This document shows, piece by piece, positions 57,295 through 64,000 of a DNA stretch of 64,000 bases. The position numbers were made by a program, and so were the translations under genes. Origin of the DNA: Anaerolineales bacterium (GTDB lineage Bacteria; Chloroflexota; Anaerolineae; Anaerolineales; Villigracilaceae); the NCBI GenBank assembly GCA_014860745.1, contig JACZJC010000078.1, forward strand, positions 1-64,000, in the 5' to 3' direction. Under the pieces are notes generated by a model. It was given only the letters and a program-made list of their open reading frames with translations, did not search any database and was not told where the DNA came from. The number at the start of each line of letters is the position of its first letter. The stretch's first letter is position 1.

Positions 57295-57762
57295 ATGCAA
57301 CCATCCAACCAGCCGACGATCTACTCCATCACCGAGTCCGAAATCGACCTTAACGACCTGCTCGCCAAAATCACGCTCACATCCACGGGTGCTGCTGCGA
57401 TTTTTACGGGCATGGTGCGAGGAGTCACCTCGCGCGGTGACGCGCATCAGACGGAATATCTCGAATATGAGTCCTACATACCGATGGCGGAAGCCAAGAT
57501 GAAACAGGTCGCTGAAGAGATTCGTGAGAGATGGCCTGTTGTGGAAGGTATCGCCATCGTCCAGCGCATCGGCAAGCTCTACCCGAAAACGCCGACGGTG
57601 CTCATCGCTTGTACCGCCGCGCACCGCGACACTGGCGTATTCGACGCCGCCCGCTATGGCATTGACCGTCTCAAGGAAATTGTCCCAGTTTGGAAAAAGG
57701 AAGTTGGACCCGACGGGCAGGAGTGGGTCGAGGGCGATTACATCCCCAAGCCCGGAGAATAA
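57295..57762 (+). CDS. moaE: Molybdopterin synthase catalytic subunit
   Basis: MoaE inserts two sulfurs from MoaD thiocarboxylate into precursor Z. The 155-aa protein has SITESEIDLNDLLAKITLTSTGAAAIFTGMVRGVTSRGD, the TEYLEYESYIPMAEAKMKQVAEEIRERWP block, and IACTAAHRDTGVFDAARYGIDRLKEIVPVWKKEVGPDGQEWVEGDY with the active-site Lys. The length is standard. Its stop is immediately followed by the TTG start of the GNAT gene. Confidence 0.95.
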   Translation: MQPSNQPTIYSITESEIDLNDLLAKITLTSTGAAAIFTGMVRGVTSRGDAHQTEYLEYESYIPMAEAKMKQVAEEIRERWPVVEGIAIVQRIGKLYPKTPTVLIACTAAHRDTGVFDAARYGIDRLKEIVPVWKKEVGPDGQEWVEGDYIPKPGE

Positions 57763-57764
57763 TA

Positions 57765-58328
57765 TTGTTATTACATACGCAACGATTGCTTTTGAGAAAT
57801 TTTACCGCCTCCGACCTGGAGGCGTTTTTGGCTTACCGTAATGAACCAGAGGTTTCGAAATACCAGAGTTGGGCTGTACCTTATCAGCGAGAGAAAGGTG
57901 AGGCGTTTATTGCCGAGATGAAAGACATCCACTCGCCAAAGCAAGGGCAGTGGCTGCAGCTTGCATTGGAGTTGAAGGAAACTGGTGAATTGATCGGCGA
58001 TGTCGGGTTTTGCATTAAAGAGAATGATATCCGTCAGGCTGTGATCGGATTTACAATTTCGTCCACCTTTTGGAAAAATGGATTTGCCACCGAGGCGTTG
58101 AAAGCCCTGCTGGATTATCTCTTTGAAGATATCGACCTGCACCGTGTCACTGCTGATTGCGATACGGAAAACACTAGCTCATGGAAAACGTTGGAAAAAC
58201 TTGGCTTTCGGCGGGAAGCTCATTTTGTGGAGAGCTTCTCCGTCCATAACGGGTACACGAGCGAATATCATTACGGGCTTTTACAGCGGGAGTGGCGGGC
58301 AAGGACCGGGCAAGGGAATGCTTGTTGA
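57765..58328 (+). CDS. GNAT-family acetyltransferase
   Basis: The start is a TTG at 57765, with GGAG seven bases upstream and only 2 bp after the moaE stop. The track start at 57690 is inside moaE. The 187-aa protein resembles RimJ/RimL-type acetyltransferases: LLHTQRLLLRNFTASDLEAFLAYRNEPEVSKYQSW, GELIGDVGFCIKENDIRQAVIGFTISSTFWKNGFATEALKALLDYLFED and TENTSSWKTLEKLGFRREAHF. Acetyl-CoA binds in the GFATEA region. The substrate is unknown. Confidence 0.9.
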   Translation: MLLHTQRLLLRNFTASDLEAFLAYRNEPEVSKYQSWAVPYQREKGEAFIAEMKDIHSPKQGQWLQLALELKETGELIGDVGFCIKENDIRQAVIGFTISSTFWKNGFATEALKALLDYLFEDIDLHRVTADCDTENTSSWKTLEKLGFRREAHFVESFSVHNGYTSEYHYGLLQREWRARTGQGNAC

Positions 58329-58450
58329 GGCCGGGCATCCGTCGGCATGGATGAAGCGTGAGGTTTAACCGCCGCCCGTGACGAAGTTAATCCTGTGGGG
58401 TTTTTATATTGAGCTTCATTTCGATCAATAAATAACTCTCTGGAGGAGAA

Positions 58451-59695
58451 ATGCAGGAACGTATTGTTATTACGGGTATGGGAACGGTTAATCCGCTCGG
58501 GTTGAATGTAGCGGAAACCTGGAGAAATTTGATCGCGGGCGTTTCCGGCGTCGGTCCCATCACTCTGTTCGATTCACACGCAGCCGCATTACAGGTGCAT
58601 ATCGCCGCGGAAGTGAAGAATTTCAAACCTGAAGAGTTTATGGACGCAAAAGAGGCGCGGCGCCGCGACCGGTTCGAGCAATTCGCGATCGTGGCAGCGA
58701 AAGAGGCCTTGCTTCAGTCCAGTTTGGAGATCACCGAAAAGAACGCCGGCAGGATCGGTGTGATTATTTCATCGGCGATTGGCGGCCTGCATTCATTGCA
58801 GGAAGCGACGTTGACAAATTACAAGGAGGGACCGAAGCGTGTCAGTCCGTTTTTGATTCCCATGTTGATGGCGAACGGCGGTGCCGGGATGGCGGCGATC
58901 GAATTTGGGATAAAAGGCCCGTGTTTTTCCGTGGCTTCCGCCTGCGCTTCCGGCGCGGATGGAATTGGAACGGCGTTGATGATGCTGCACACAGGGATGA
59001 TCGATGCGGCGCTGACGGGAGCTTCCGAAGCCACGATCACATCCACGGGTGTGGCTGCCTTCGACCGCGTGGGAGCGATGTCACGCAGGAACGATAATTC
59101 CTCGATGACGCCACAGCCCTTCGATAAAAACCGGGATGGCCTGGTGATGGGAGAAGGTGCGGCTGTGCTGGTACTGGAACGGGAAGCGGATGCAAAAGCC
59201 CGTGGAGCGAACATTCTCGCAGAACTGGCGGGCTATGGTGCCACGGCCGACGCATATCATGTTACTGCGCCGCACGAGCATGGTGCCGGCGGTGCAGCCG
59301 CCATGTTAATGGCGATTTCCTCTGCGAAGGCAAATATCGATGAAGTTGGCTACATCAATGCGCACGGCACTGGGACGCTCTTAAACGACCAGGCAGAGAC
59401 ACGCGCCGTGAAAGCTGCGTTTGGAGAACGGGCATACAAACTGCCCATTTCCTCCACAAAATCGATGACAGGTCATATGATGGGCGCGACAGGCGCGTTG
59501 GAAGCCATCTTTTGCGTGCAGGCCGTCCGCGAGGGGATTTTGCCGCCAACAATTCATTACGAAACTCCCGACCCGGAATGTGACCTGGATTACATCCCGA
59601 ACAAGGCGCGGGAGGCCAAGGTCACATTTGCCATCTCCAATGCCTTCGGCTTTGGCGGCCATAATGCGGTGCTGGCCGTAAAGAAGCATTCCTGA
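58451..59695 (+). CDS. fabF: Beta-ketoacyl-ACP synthase II
   Basis: FabF elongates fatty acids by condensing malonyl-ACP with acyl-ACP. The 414-aa protein has [34 protein letters not shown], the nucleophile Cys in [20 protein letters not shown] (about 163), [21 protein letters not shown] (first His) and [20 protein letters not shown] (second His) and [26 protein letters not shown] precedes the ATG. No acyl carrier protein gene is beside it. Confidence 0.95.
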   Translation: MQERIVITGMGTVNPLGLNVAETWRNLIAGVSGVGPITLFDSHAAALQVHIAAEVKNFKPEEFMDAKEARRRDRFEQFAIVAAKEALLQSSLEITEKNAGRIGVIISSAIGGLHSLQEATLTNYKEGPKRVSPFLIPMLMANGGAGMAAIEFGIKGPCFSVASACASGADGIGTALMMLHTGMIDAALTGASEATITSTGVAAFDRVGAMSRRNDNSSMTPQPFDKNRDGLVMGEGAAVLVLEREADAKARGANILAELAGYGATADAYHVTAPHEHGAGGAAAMLMAISSAKANIDEVGYINAHGTGTLLNDQAETRAVKAAFGERAYKLPISSTKSMTGHMMGATGALEAIFCVQAVREGILPPTIHYETPDPECDLDYIPNKAREAKVTFAISNAFGFGGHNAVLAVKKHS

Positions 59696-59701
59696 TCCGC
59701 C

Positions 59702-59730
59702 TTGTGATACGAGAAAATGCGTGCTATAAT
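59702..59730 (+). promoter_or_regulatory. Promoter of rplS
   Basis: TTGTGA (59702-59707) and TATAAT (59725-59730) with 17-bp spacer, about 50 bp before the rplS ATG. It starts within 10 bp of the fabF stop. Confidence 0.75.
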
Positions 59731-59778
59731 CCGCCGTCGCGAATTTGGATACTACATCACAAAGTAAGGAAGAACGAA

Positions 59779-60126
59779 ATGGCAGACCTGATAAAGGCCG
59801 TTGAGGCCAAAGTTAATGAAAAAATCCCGCAGTTGAATCCCGGTGACACGGTTAGCGTGCATGTCAAGATCAAAGAAGGCGACCGTGATCGCATTCAGGA
59901 ATTCAAAGGCATTGTGATTCGCCTGCGCAAGAGCGGCAACGACGCCAATGTCACCGTCCGCCGCATGGCCTCCAATGGCGTGGGTGTGGAACGCACGTTC
60001 CTTCTGCGTTCCCCGCGCATCGACAAGATCGTCGTCGAGCGCCATGGCAAAGTGCGCCGCGCACAGTTATATTTCATGCGCGCCCGTACCGGCAAGAGCG
60101 CCCGCCTCAAAGAAAAGTTCGACTAG
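59779..60126 (+). CDS. rplS: 50S ribosomal protein L19
   Basis: L19 sits at the 30S-50S interface. The 115-aa protein is a full-length L19: [83 protein letters not shown] and [30 protein letters not shown]. The ATG at 59779 has AAGGAAGAACGAA; the track start adds 25 residues. It has its own promoter and is followed by a strong terminator. No rpsP, rimM or trmD is beside it. Confidence 0.96.
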   Translation: MADLIKAVEAKVNEKIPQLNPGDTVSVHVKIKEGDRDRIQEFKGIVIRLRKSGNDANVTVRRMASNGVGVERTFLLRSPRIDKIVVERHGKVRRAQLYFMRARTGKSARLKEKFD

Positions 60127-60151
60127 AAAATAATCCGCCCAAGGGTTCTGG

Positions 60152-60190
60152 AAAGACCCTAAAGGTCTTCATGACCTTTAGGGTCTTTTT
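60152..60190 (+). terminator. Terminator of rplS
   Basis: AAAGACCCTAAAGGTC and GACCTTTAGGGTCTTT form a perfect 16-bp stem around TTCAT, followed by TTCTTT. It ends 15 bp before the next gene, which may start inside its downstream T tract region. Confidence 0.9.
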
Positions 60191-60203
60191 CTTTGGAGTT
60201 TTC

Positions 60204-60920
60204 ATGAAGAAACCAATGATCGGCATTACAACTCGCAATGGCAGGGATGCGGACGGCCACCCGCTCACCGCGCTTCAACATTCGTATATCATCGCCATCG
60301 TGCAGGCAGGTGGGTTGCCTGTTTTGATTCCCGAAATTTTGCCCGAAGAGGATTTCCTTGACTTGTATTCCCGTCTCAAAGGCATTCTCTTCACTGGAGG
60401 CGGCGACATCTCTTTGAAATATTTCGACGGCTCAGACCACCCGAGGATTGGTGAAGTGGACGATGAGCGGGATACCACCGAGATCACTCTCATGCGGACC
60501 GCTGTCCAGGATGGCAGGCCAATATTGGGAATCTGTCGTGGCGCGCAGGTGATGAATGTGGCGTTGGGCGGCACGCTGTACACCCACATCTACGATCAGT
60601 TGAAAGGCGCGCTCGACCATGCCTACCCGGGGGATTTGCGCCGAACAATTGTCCACCCCGTCAATGTGGATGAAACCACCCGTTCTGCTGAAATCTTCGG
60701 CGAGACTCTGCTGAACGTCAACAGTTTGCATCATCAGGGATTGAAGGATATCGCCCCGGGACTGAAAGTCGCCGGGCATGCCCCCGACGGCTTGGTGGAG
60801 GTGATCGAAATTCCAGATCATCCCTACGCAATTGCAGTGCAATGGCATCCCGAATGGCTGACCGACCAGCCTGCCATGCAGAGATTGTTCAAATCCTTTG
60901 TGGATGCGTCGAGAAAATAA
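60204..60920 (+). CDS. Class I glutamine amidotransferase-like (gamma-glutamyl-GABA hydrolase/PuuD-type) hydrolase
   Basis: PuuD-like enzymes hydrolyse gamma-glutamyl amides with a Cys-His-Glu triad. The ATG at 60204 is the family start (MKKPMIGITTRNGRDADG). The 238-aa protein has the Cys nucleophile in PILGICRGAQVMNVALGGTL (about 106), SLHHQGLKDIAPGLKVAGHAPDGLVEVIE and the His/Glu in VQWHPEW. It is the peptidase C26 fold. It precedes murI by 69 bp, so a shared glutamate theme is possible. Confidence 0.9.
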   Translation: MKKPMIGITTRNGRDADGHPLTALQHSYIIAIVQAGGLPVLIPEILPEEDFLDLYSRLKGILFTGGGDISLKYFDGSDHPRIGEVDDERDTTEITLMRTAVQDGRPILGICRGAQVMNVALGGTLYTHIYDQLKGALDHAYPGDLRRTIVHPVNVDETTRSAEIFGETLLNVNSLHHQGLKDIAPGLKVAGHAPDGLVEVIEIPDHPYAIAVQWHPEWLTDQPAMQRLFKSFVDASRK

Positions 60921-60989
60921 TTATTAATGCCTAATTCGCTGGTTGCGGATCAAGTATCACAATTTCGAATATCGTAGTATTATTTTTCG

Positions 60990-61811
60990 ATGTTATCTTC
61001 TCAAAACCCTATAGGTATTTTTGACTCCGGTGTGGGCGGGCTTTCGGTCTTGCGTGAGATACGCAATCTGATGCCCGCGGAAAATATTGTCTACTTCGGA
61101 GACCAGGGACATGTCCCTTACGGTCCGCGCTCGATGGAGCAGATTCAGAATTTTTCAGAGGGGATTACCAGATTTTTACTCAGCCATAAATCAAAAATAA
61201 TCGTCGTGGCTTGCAATACGGCTTCTGCGGCAGCCTTGAAACATTTGCGTGCTACTTTCCCAAATGTTCAATTCGTGGGTATGGAACCCGCCGTCAAACC
61301 CGCAGCGGAAAAAACGCAGACAGGCAAAGTGGGTGTGCTGGCCACGTCCGCCACGTTTCAGGGAGCTTTATATGCTTCCGTGGTGGAACGTTTTGGCGCA
61401 GGTGTGGAGTTGTTTCAACACACCTGCCCGGGGCTGGTTAATCAAATTGAAATGGGGGAGTTGGATTCGCCGAAGACTCGCGCCATCCTTGAAGATGCTT
61501 TGCTTCCCATGATGGATAAGAATATCGATACTGTCGTTTTGGGATGTACGCACTATCCGTTTGTGATACCGCTCGTCGAGCGGATTGTGGGAGATACTGT
61601 TCGGGTGATCGACCCAGCTCCCTCGGTGGCGAAACAGGTCAAACGTCTGCTGGAGGCGGGGGGGGTGTTGAATCAAAATGGAAAAGATGCAAGCGTCCGC
61701 TTTTTCACTTCGGGTGATTCTGATTTGGTCAAATCTCTGTTACCTTTGTTGCTGGGCGCAGATGGGGAAGTTGAAACCGTCACATGGAAAAATGATCGGG
61801 AGATTCAATGA
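60990..61811 (+). CDS. murI: Glutamate racemase
   Basis: MurI makes D-glutamate for peptidoglycan. The 273-aa protein has the N-terminal IGIFDSGVGGLSVLREI, YGPRSMEQI, the first catalytic Cys in VVACNTASAAAL (about 74) and the second in VVLGCTHYPFVIPLVERI (about 185). It ends with a C-terminal extension of some 30 residues. The 3' end overlaps the convergent saccharopine-dehydrogenase-like gene by 32 bp. Confidence 0.95.
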   Translation: MLSSQNPIGIFDSGVGGLSVLREIRNLMPAENIVYFGDQGHVPYGPRSMEQIQNFSEGITRFLLSHKSKIIVVACNTASAAALKHLRATFPNVQFVGMEPAVKPAAEKTQTGKVGVLATSATFQGALYASVVERFGAGVELFQHTCPGLVNQIEMGELDSPKTRAILEDALLPMMDKNIDTVVLGCTHYPFVIPLVERIVGDTVRVIDPAPSVAKQVKRLLEAGGVLNQNGKDASVRFFTSGDSDLVKSLLPLLLGADGEVETVTWKNDREIQ

Positions 61812-62883
61812 TCTCCGCTCCCATTTTTCGCATATCTTGAAATAGCCGCACGGGCTCGGCGATGTGTCCCATCATATGGACGCCCGGTTTTCTTGAAGAA
61901 CCGTCAAGATATTGACTTAAATAGGCGACGACGGGGATCGCGGTGAGTTCATATCCATCAGGATGTGCGACTCGTATCTGTGCCTCGGCTTGTTTGCCGT
62001 TCAATAGGCCTTTTGCTTCCACTTTGAGCGCCACAAGATAGGGCGGCCTGGACTTTCCCATGGCCCACCACATCAACTTCCCAAGCGGACGAAGACCGCG
62101 CTTTGGCGCAAGTTTGATACCGACGAAAACCAGCGGGGTGACGATGAGGTCTGCCAGCCAGTTTGAGCCTGAAATATAAAAGCCAGTTTCTTTGAGGGAG
62201 GGATACATGGTTGGCAGATTTCGCAGCTCCTCAAAGAACATGGAATAACAGGTGCGTTTGCCGAGGTCTTTTCCAAAATTGAAAGAGCGCATTTCCCAGG
62301 AGGTGGGTTTCGTCCACACACCGTTTTTGTAGACCTGTGCTTGATAATCGAGAAAGGCTTCCATGAGTTCGTCGACGGCTTCGGTGTAGGGAATGTTATT
62401 CATGTTGAGGTAGCCAGCCGTGACGGCAGATTCAAGGATATCCATTTTTGTGGCTGCGTACCGAATCAGCGCGGCGGGCAGACCGGGGTGATAGCCCGCT
62501 TCGGTAACGAAGCACAGCCCGGCTTGTTTGATTTCATTTTCGCGGGCATACAATGCATTTAGTTTTTTTGACGAGAATTGCACATCCAAATAATCAACTC
62601 TCGCGTCGATACAGGCGCGGACAACTGTTTCAGCGTGGTGAGTGGTTGGGGCGGCAACCAGGCATAAGTTTACATTTTGAAGCGCTTGTGCGAGGCTGTC
62701 CGAGTCTGAAGCGTCCACTCGTCTCACCGTCACTCGCGGGCTGTTTAATTCATCTGCAAATGATTTTGCCTTTTCCAGGCTGCGACCGGAAATGATGATG
62801 TTTGCATCGGTTTGGGCAAGCAGGTGTTTGGCAAGAAATTTGCCCGTATAGCCGTAGCCGCCAAGAATGAGCAGGGTTTTCAT
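61780..62883 (-). CDS. Saccharopine dehydrogenase-like NAD(P)-binding protein
   Basis: The ATG at 62883 starts MKTLLILGGYGYTGKFLAKHLLAQ, a Rossmann GGYGYTG motif; the track start adds 16 residues. The 367-aa protein continues with SGRSLEKAKSFADEL, VDASDSDSLAQALQNVNLCLVAAPTTHHAETVVRACIDARVDYLDVQF and FVTEAGYHPGLPAALIRYAA. Its role is not lysine breakdown but unknown. The 3' end overlaps murI by 32 bp on the opposite strand, and the methyltransferase gene lies 10 bp upstream. Confidence 0.85.
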   Translation of the reverse strand: MKTLLILGGYGYTGKFLAKHLLAQTDANIIISGRSLEKAKSFADELNSPRVTVRRVDASDSDSLAQALQNVNLCLVAAPTTHHAETVVRACIDARVDYLDVQFSSKKLNALYARENEIKQAGLCFVTEAGYHPGLPAALIRYAATKMDILESAVTAGYLNMNNIPYTEAVDELMEAFLDYQAQVYKNGVWTKPTSWEMRSFNFGKDLGKRTCYSMFFEELRNLPTMYPSLKETGFYISGSNWLADLIVTPLVFVGIKLAPKRGLRPLGKLMWWAMGKSRPPYLVALKVEAKGLLNGKQAEAQIRVAHPDGYELTAIPVVAYLSQYLDGSSRKPGVHMMGHIAEPVRLFQDMRKMGAEIIESPDHFSM

Positions 62884-62893
62884 TTTGTATCCC

Positions 62894-63664
62894 TTATTTG
62901 CCAATGAAGATGAACTTCCAGAACAGCCCAATGTTGCGCGGGCTTACCCAAAAGGCGGGAGTGCGTTTGCGATATTCAGAATAAGTTGGGATGCGTTCGA
63001 GCAATTCCTTTTCTTCCACAAGCCGAATCCAGCCAAAAAATCCAAGCGGCATAAGAAATGAAAAGGTGATCGGGTAAATGCCCAGATTGAGAAATGCCAG
63101 CCCAAATCCCACACGGAGTATGCCCGCGTAAACGGGGTGCCGAAGAGCCTGGTATATGCCTGACTTGATGAGTTGTCCATTTTGGGGATGGTACACATAC
63201 AACATCGAAAGATTGTCGAAACCAAAAGTCAGGATGGAGCGGATCCAGAGTGAAATGCCGACGATTAAGTTATACCAGCCCAGAATGAAAAGGATGGTTG
63301 TGATGGTTGGTTGTGTGAATGTGAACTTGGGTCCGTTCATGTAACCAATGTGCGCAACCGCAGCAAGCAGCATGGCAAGCCCGGGGAGGGCGTATTTCCA
63401 AACGGCTTGGTTATAGGCTTGTTCCCCGTATTTTTCGAGAAGTCTATTTTTCTGGGTGAAAACGCGGCTGACAGATAGAAAACCGATTGCAACGATCACG
63501 ATCTGGCTGTCGAGGGTCCAGGTGGGGATCTGGTCGGTAAGAACGAAGTAAATGGTAACGAGAGAAAAAATAAACAAAAAACGGAATGCAAACTTTAGTT
63601 TTCCACCTGTTGAATTCAACTCAGGGACATACTTATTAAGTTCGTCCAAGCCTTTGAGCTGCAT
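62894..63664 (-). CDS. Isoprenylcysteine carboxyl methyltransferase-like membrane protein
   Basis: The 256-aa membrane protein has about six helices (FAFRFLFIFSLVTIYFVLTD, IVIVAIGFLSVSRV and others) and the C-terminal ICMT/PEMT-like signature LIKSGIYQALRHPVYAGILRVGFGLAFLNLG, then EEKELLERIPTYSEYRKRTPAF. This region binds SAM. It is the first gene of a leftward pair with the saccharopine-dehydrogenase-like gene and has its own promoter. Confidence 0.88.
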   Translation of the reverse strand: MQLKGLDELNKYVPELNSTGGKLKFAFRFLFIFSLVTIYFVLTDQIPTWTLDSQIVIVAIGFLSVSRVFTQKNRLLEKYGEQAYNQAVWKYALPGLAMLLAAVAHIGYMNGPKFTFTQPTITTILFILGWYNLIVGISLWIRSILTFGFDNLSMLYVYHPQNGQLIKSGIYQALRHPVYAGILRVGFGLAFLNLGIYPITFSFLMPLGFFGWIRLVEEKELLERIPTYSEYRKRTPAFWVSPRNIGLFWKFIFIGK

Positions 63665-63679
63665 ATTGCCTCTTGCTTT

Positions 63680-63707
63680 AGTATAGTACTTCGTTGTGCA
63701 AAGTCAA
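63680..63707 (-). promoter_or_regulatory. Promoter of the methyltransferase-saccharopine pair
   Basis: On the minus strand TTGACT (63702-63707) and TATACT (63680-63685) with 16-bp spacer, about 15 bp before the ATG at 63664. The 63708-63809 stretch contains no gene. Confidence 0.7.
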
Positions 63708-63809
63708 GCTGGAGAAATTCTTGTTCTTGAGGTGTGAATCAACACAATATACTGATTGGCGTAATCAGCTTTTTAGCGCCCCAAATTTTATCCAAGCTCA
63801 TAAGTTAGC

Positions 63810-64000
63810 TTATTGATCGGCTGGATTTATCTTCAGGTCGTCGGCCGAAACGTGGATGGACCCCAGTGCTTTGAAACTCAAATTCCCCGCTTCGAGATTG
63901 TATTTATTATTAATTCTTTCGAACAGGGCATGATAGCCAGCCTTGACCATTTCTTTCCAATCCAGCCCGAGGAGGGCGGCGATCTGCTGGATAGCCCGGG
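63810..64000 (-). CDS. C-terminal part of a hypothetical protein (5' end outside window)
   Basis: The minus frame reads RAIQQIAALLGLDWKEMVKA, then GYHALFERINNKYNLEAGNL and SFKALGSIHVSADDLKINPADQ before the TAA at 63810. It is not in the ORF track because its start is outside. No domain was recognised; the N-terminal piece looks helical. Confidence 0.6.
   Translation of the reverse strand, partial: RAIQQIAALLGLDWKEMVKAGYHALFERINNKYNLEAGNLSFKALGSIHVSADDLKINPADQ

Noticed and set aside
1-64000. tRNA or rRNA genes
   Set aside because: No T-arm (GGTTCGAATCC-type) or rRNA signature was found while reading both strands. A tRNAscan or Infernal run would settle it.

Overview
The window looks like a chromosome segment of an anaerobic or facultative Chloroflexota bacterium, most likely class Anaerolineae. 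This is inferred from protein style, the mix of Mo-hydroxylase, CGGC and radical SAM genes, and several genes with a TATAAT box only 6-9 nt before the start codon. No rRNA or tRNA gene was seen. Only the two edge genes (1-1520 and 63810-64000) are cut by the window.

Region 1 (1-7.54 kb) is the right end of an integrated plasmid-like element. A leftward operon encodes a ribbon-helix-helix-like protein, small proteins, ParA, a protein with an internally duplicated helical domain, a 75-aa protein, and a replication initiator with a DnaA domain I-like N-terminus. The 3' end of the initiator gene contains six 14-bp iterons. An excisionase-like gene, a palindromic operator, a structured leader with a terminator, and a large serine recombinase follow. 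The element sits inside a yyaL/SPATA20-type thioredoxin-fold gene, which is cut after its 'VPHFEK' motif.

Region 2 (8.4-16.6 kb) starts with a possible structured RNA. It continues with a rightward metal/redox cluster: XRE-cupin regulator, NifX-like protein, RGG/zinc-ribbon protein, CGGC protein, radical SAM enzyme, ArsR regulator, ZIP transporter, ICMT-like methyltransferase, DUF364-like protein, TrmO and a thioredoxin-VKOR fusion.

Region 3 (16.6-28.1 kb) holds a Tat-exported alkaline-phosphatase-superfamily enzyme, a MatB-like acyl-CoA synthetase, an AllH-like DUF2877 protein, small enzymes, two tandem MDR oxidoreductases, a lipoprotein with a C39-like peptidase, and several gene remnants and repeats.

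Region 4 (28.1-32.1 kb) is a visibly AT-rich two-gene cassette: a SIR2-like NADase candidate and a 969-aa helical protein, overlapping by 4 nt. It is the best candidate for an undescribed, probably anti-phage, system.

Region 5 (32.2-45.3 kb) is a leftward operon for a molybdenum hydroxylase (CoxG, XdhC, CoxM, CoxS, CoxL) interleaved with an amidase, FdrA/AllF, DUF1116/AllG and a cyclase-type hydrolase. A divergent NCS2 xanthine/uracil permease stands beside it. Together with AllH at 20 kb this suggests nucleobase or ureide catabolism ending in an oxamate transcarbamylase-like complex. The island is peppered with a dispersed mini-repeat (core GGAGATTGGAGACT), both between genes and in frame inside genes.

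Region 6 (45.3-55.1 kb) carries a sulfotransferase, surface-polymer phosphatase/transferase-like genes, two lipoproteins, PabBC, VanZ and two decayed genes. Region 7 (55.1-64 kb) is housekeeping: ScpA, MoaC, MoaD, MoaE, cupin, GNAT, FabF, L19, a glutamine-amidotransferase-like hydrolase, MurI, a saccharopine-dehydrogenase-like protein and a membrane methyltransferase. The Moa proteins would supply molybdopterin for the hydroxylase of region 5.
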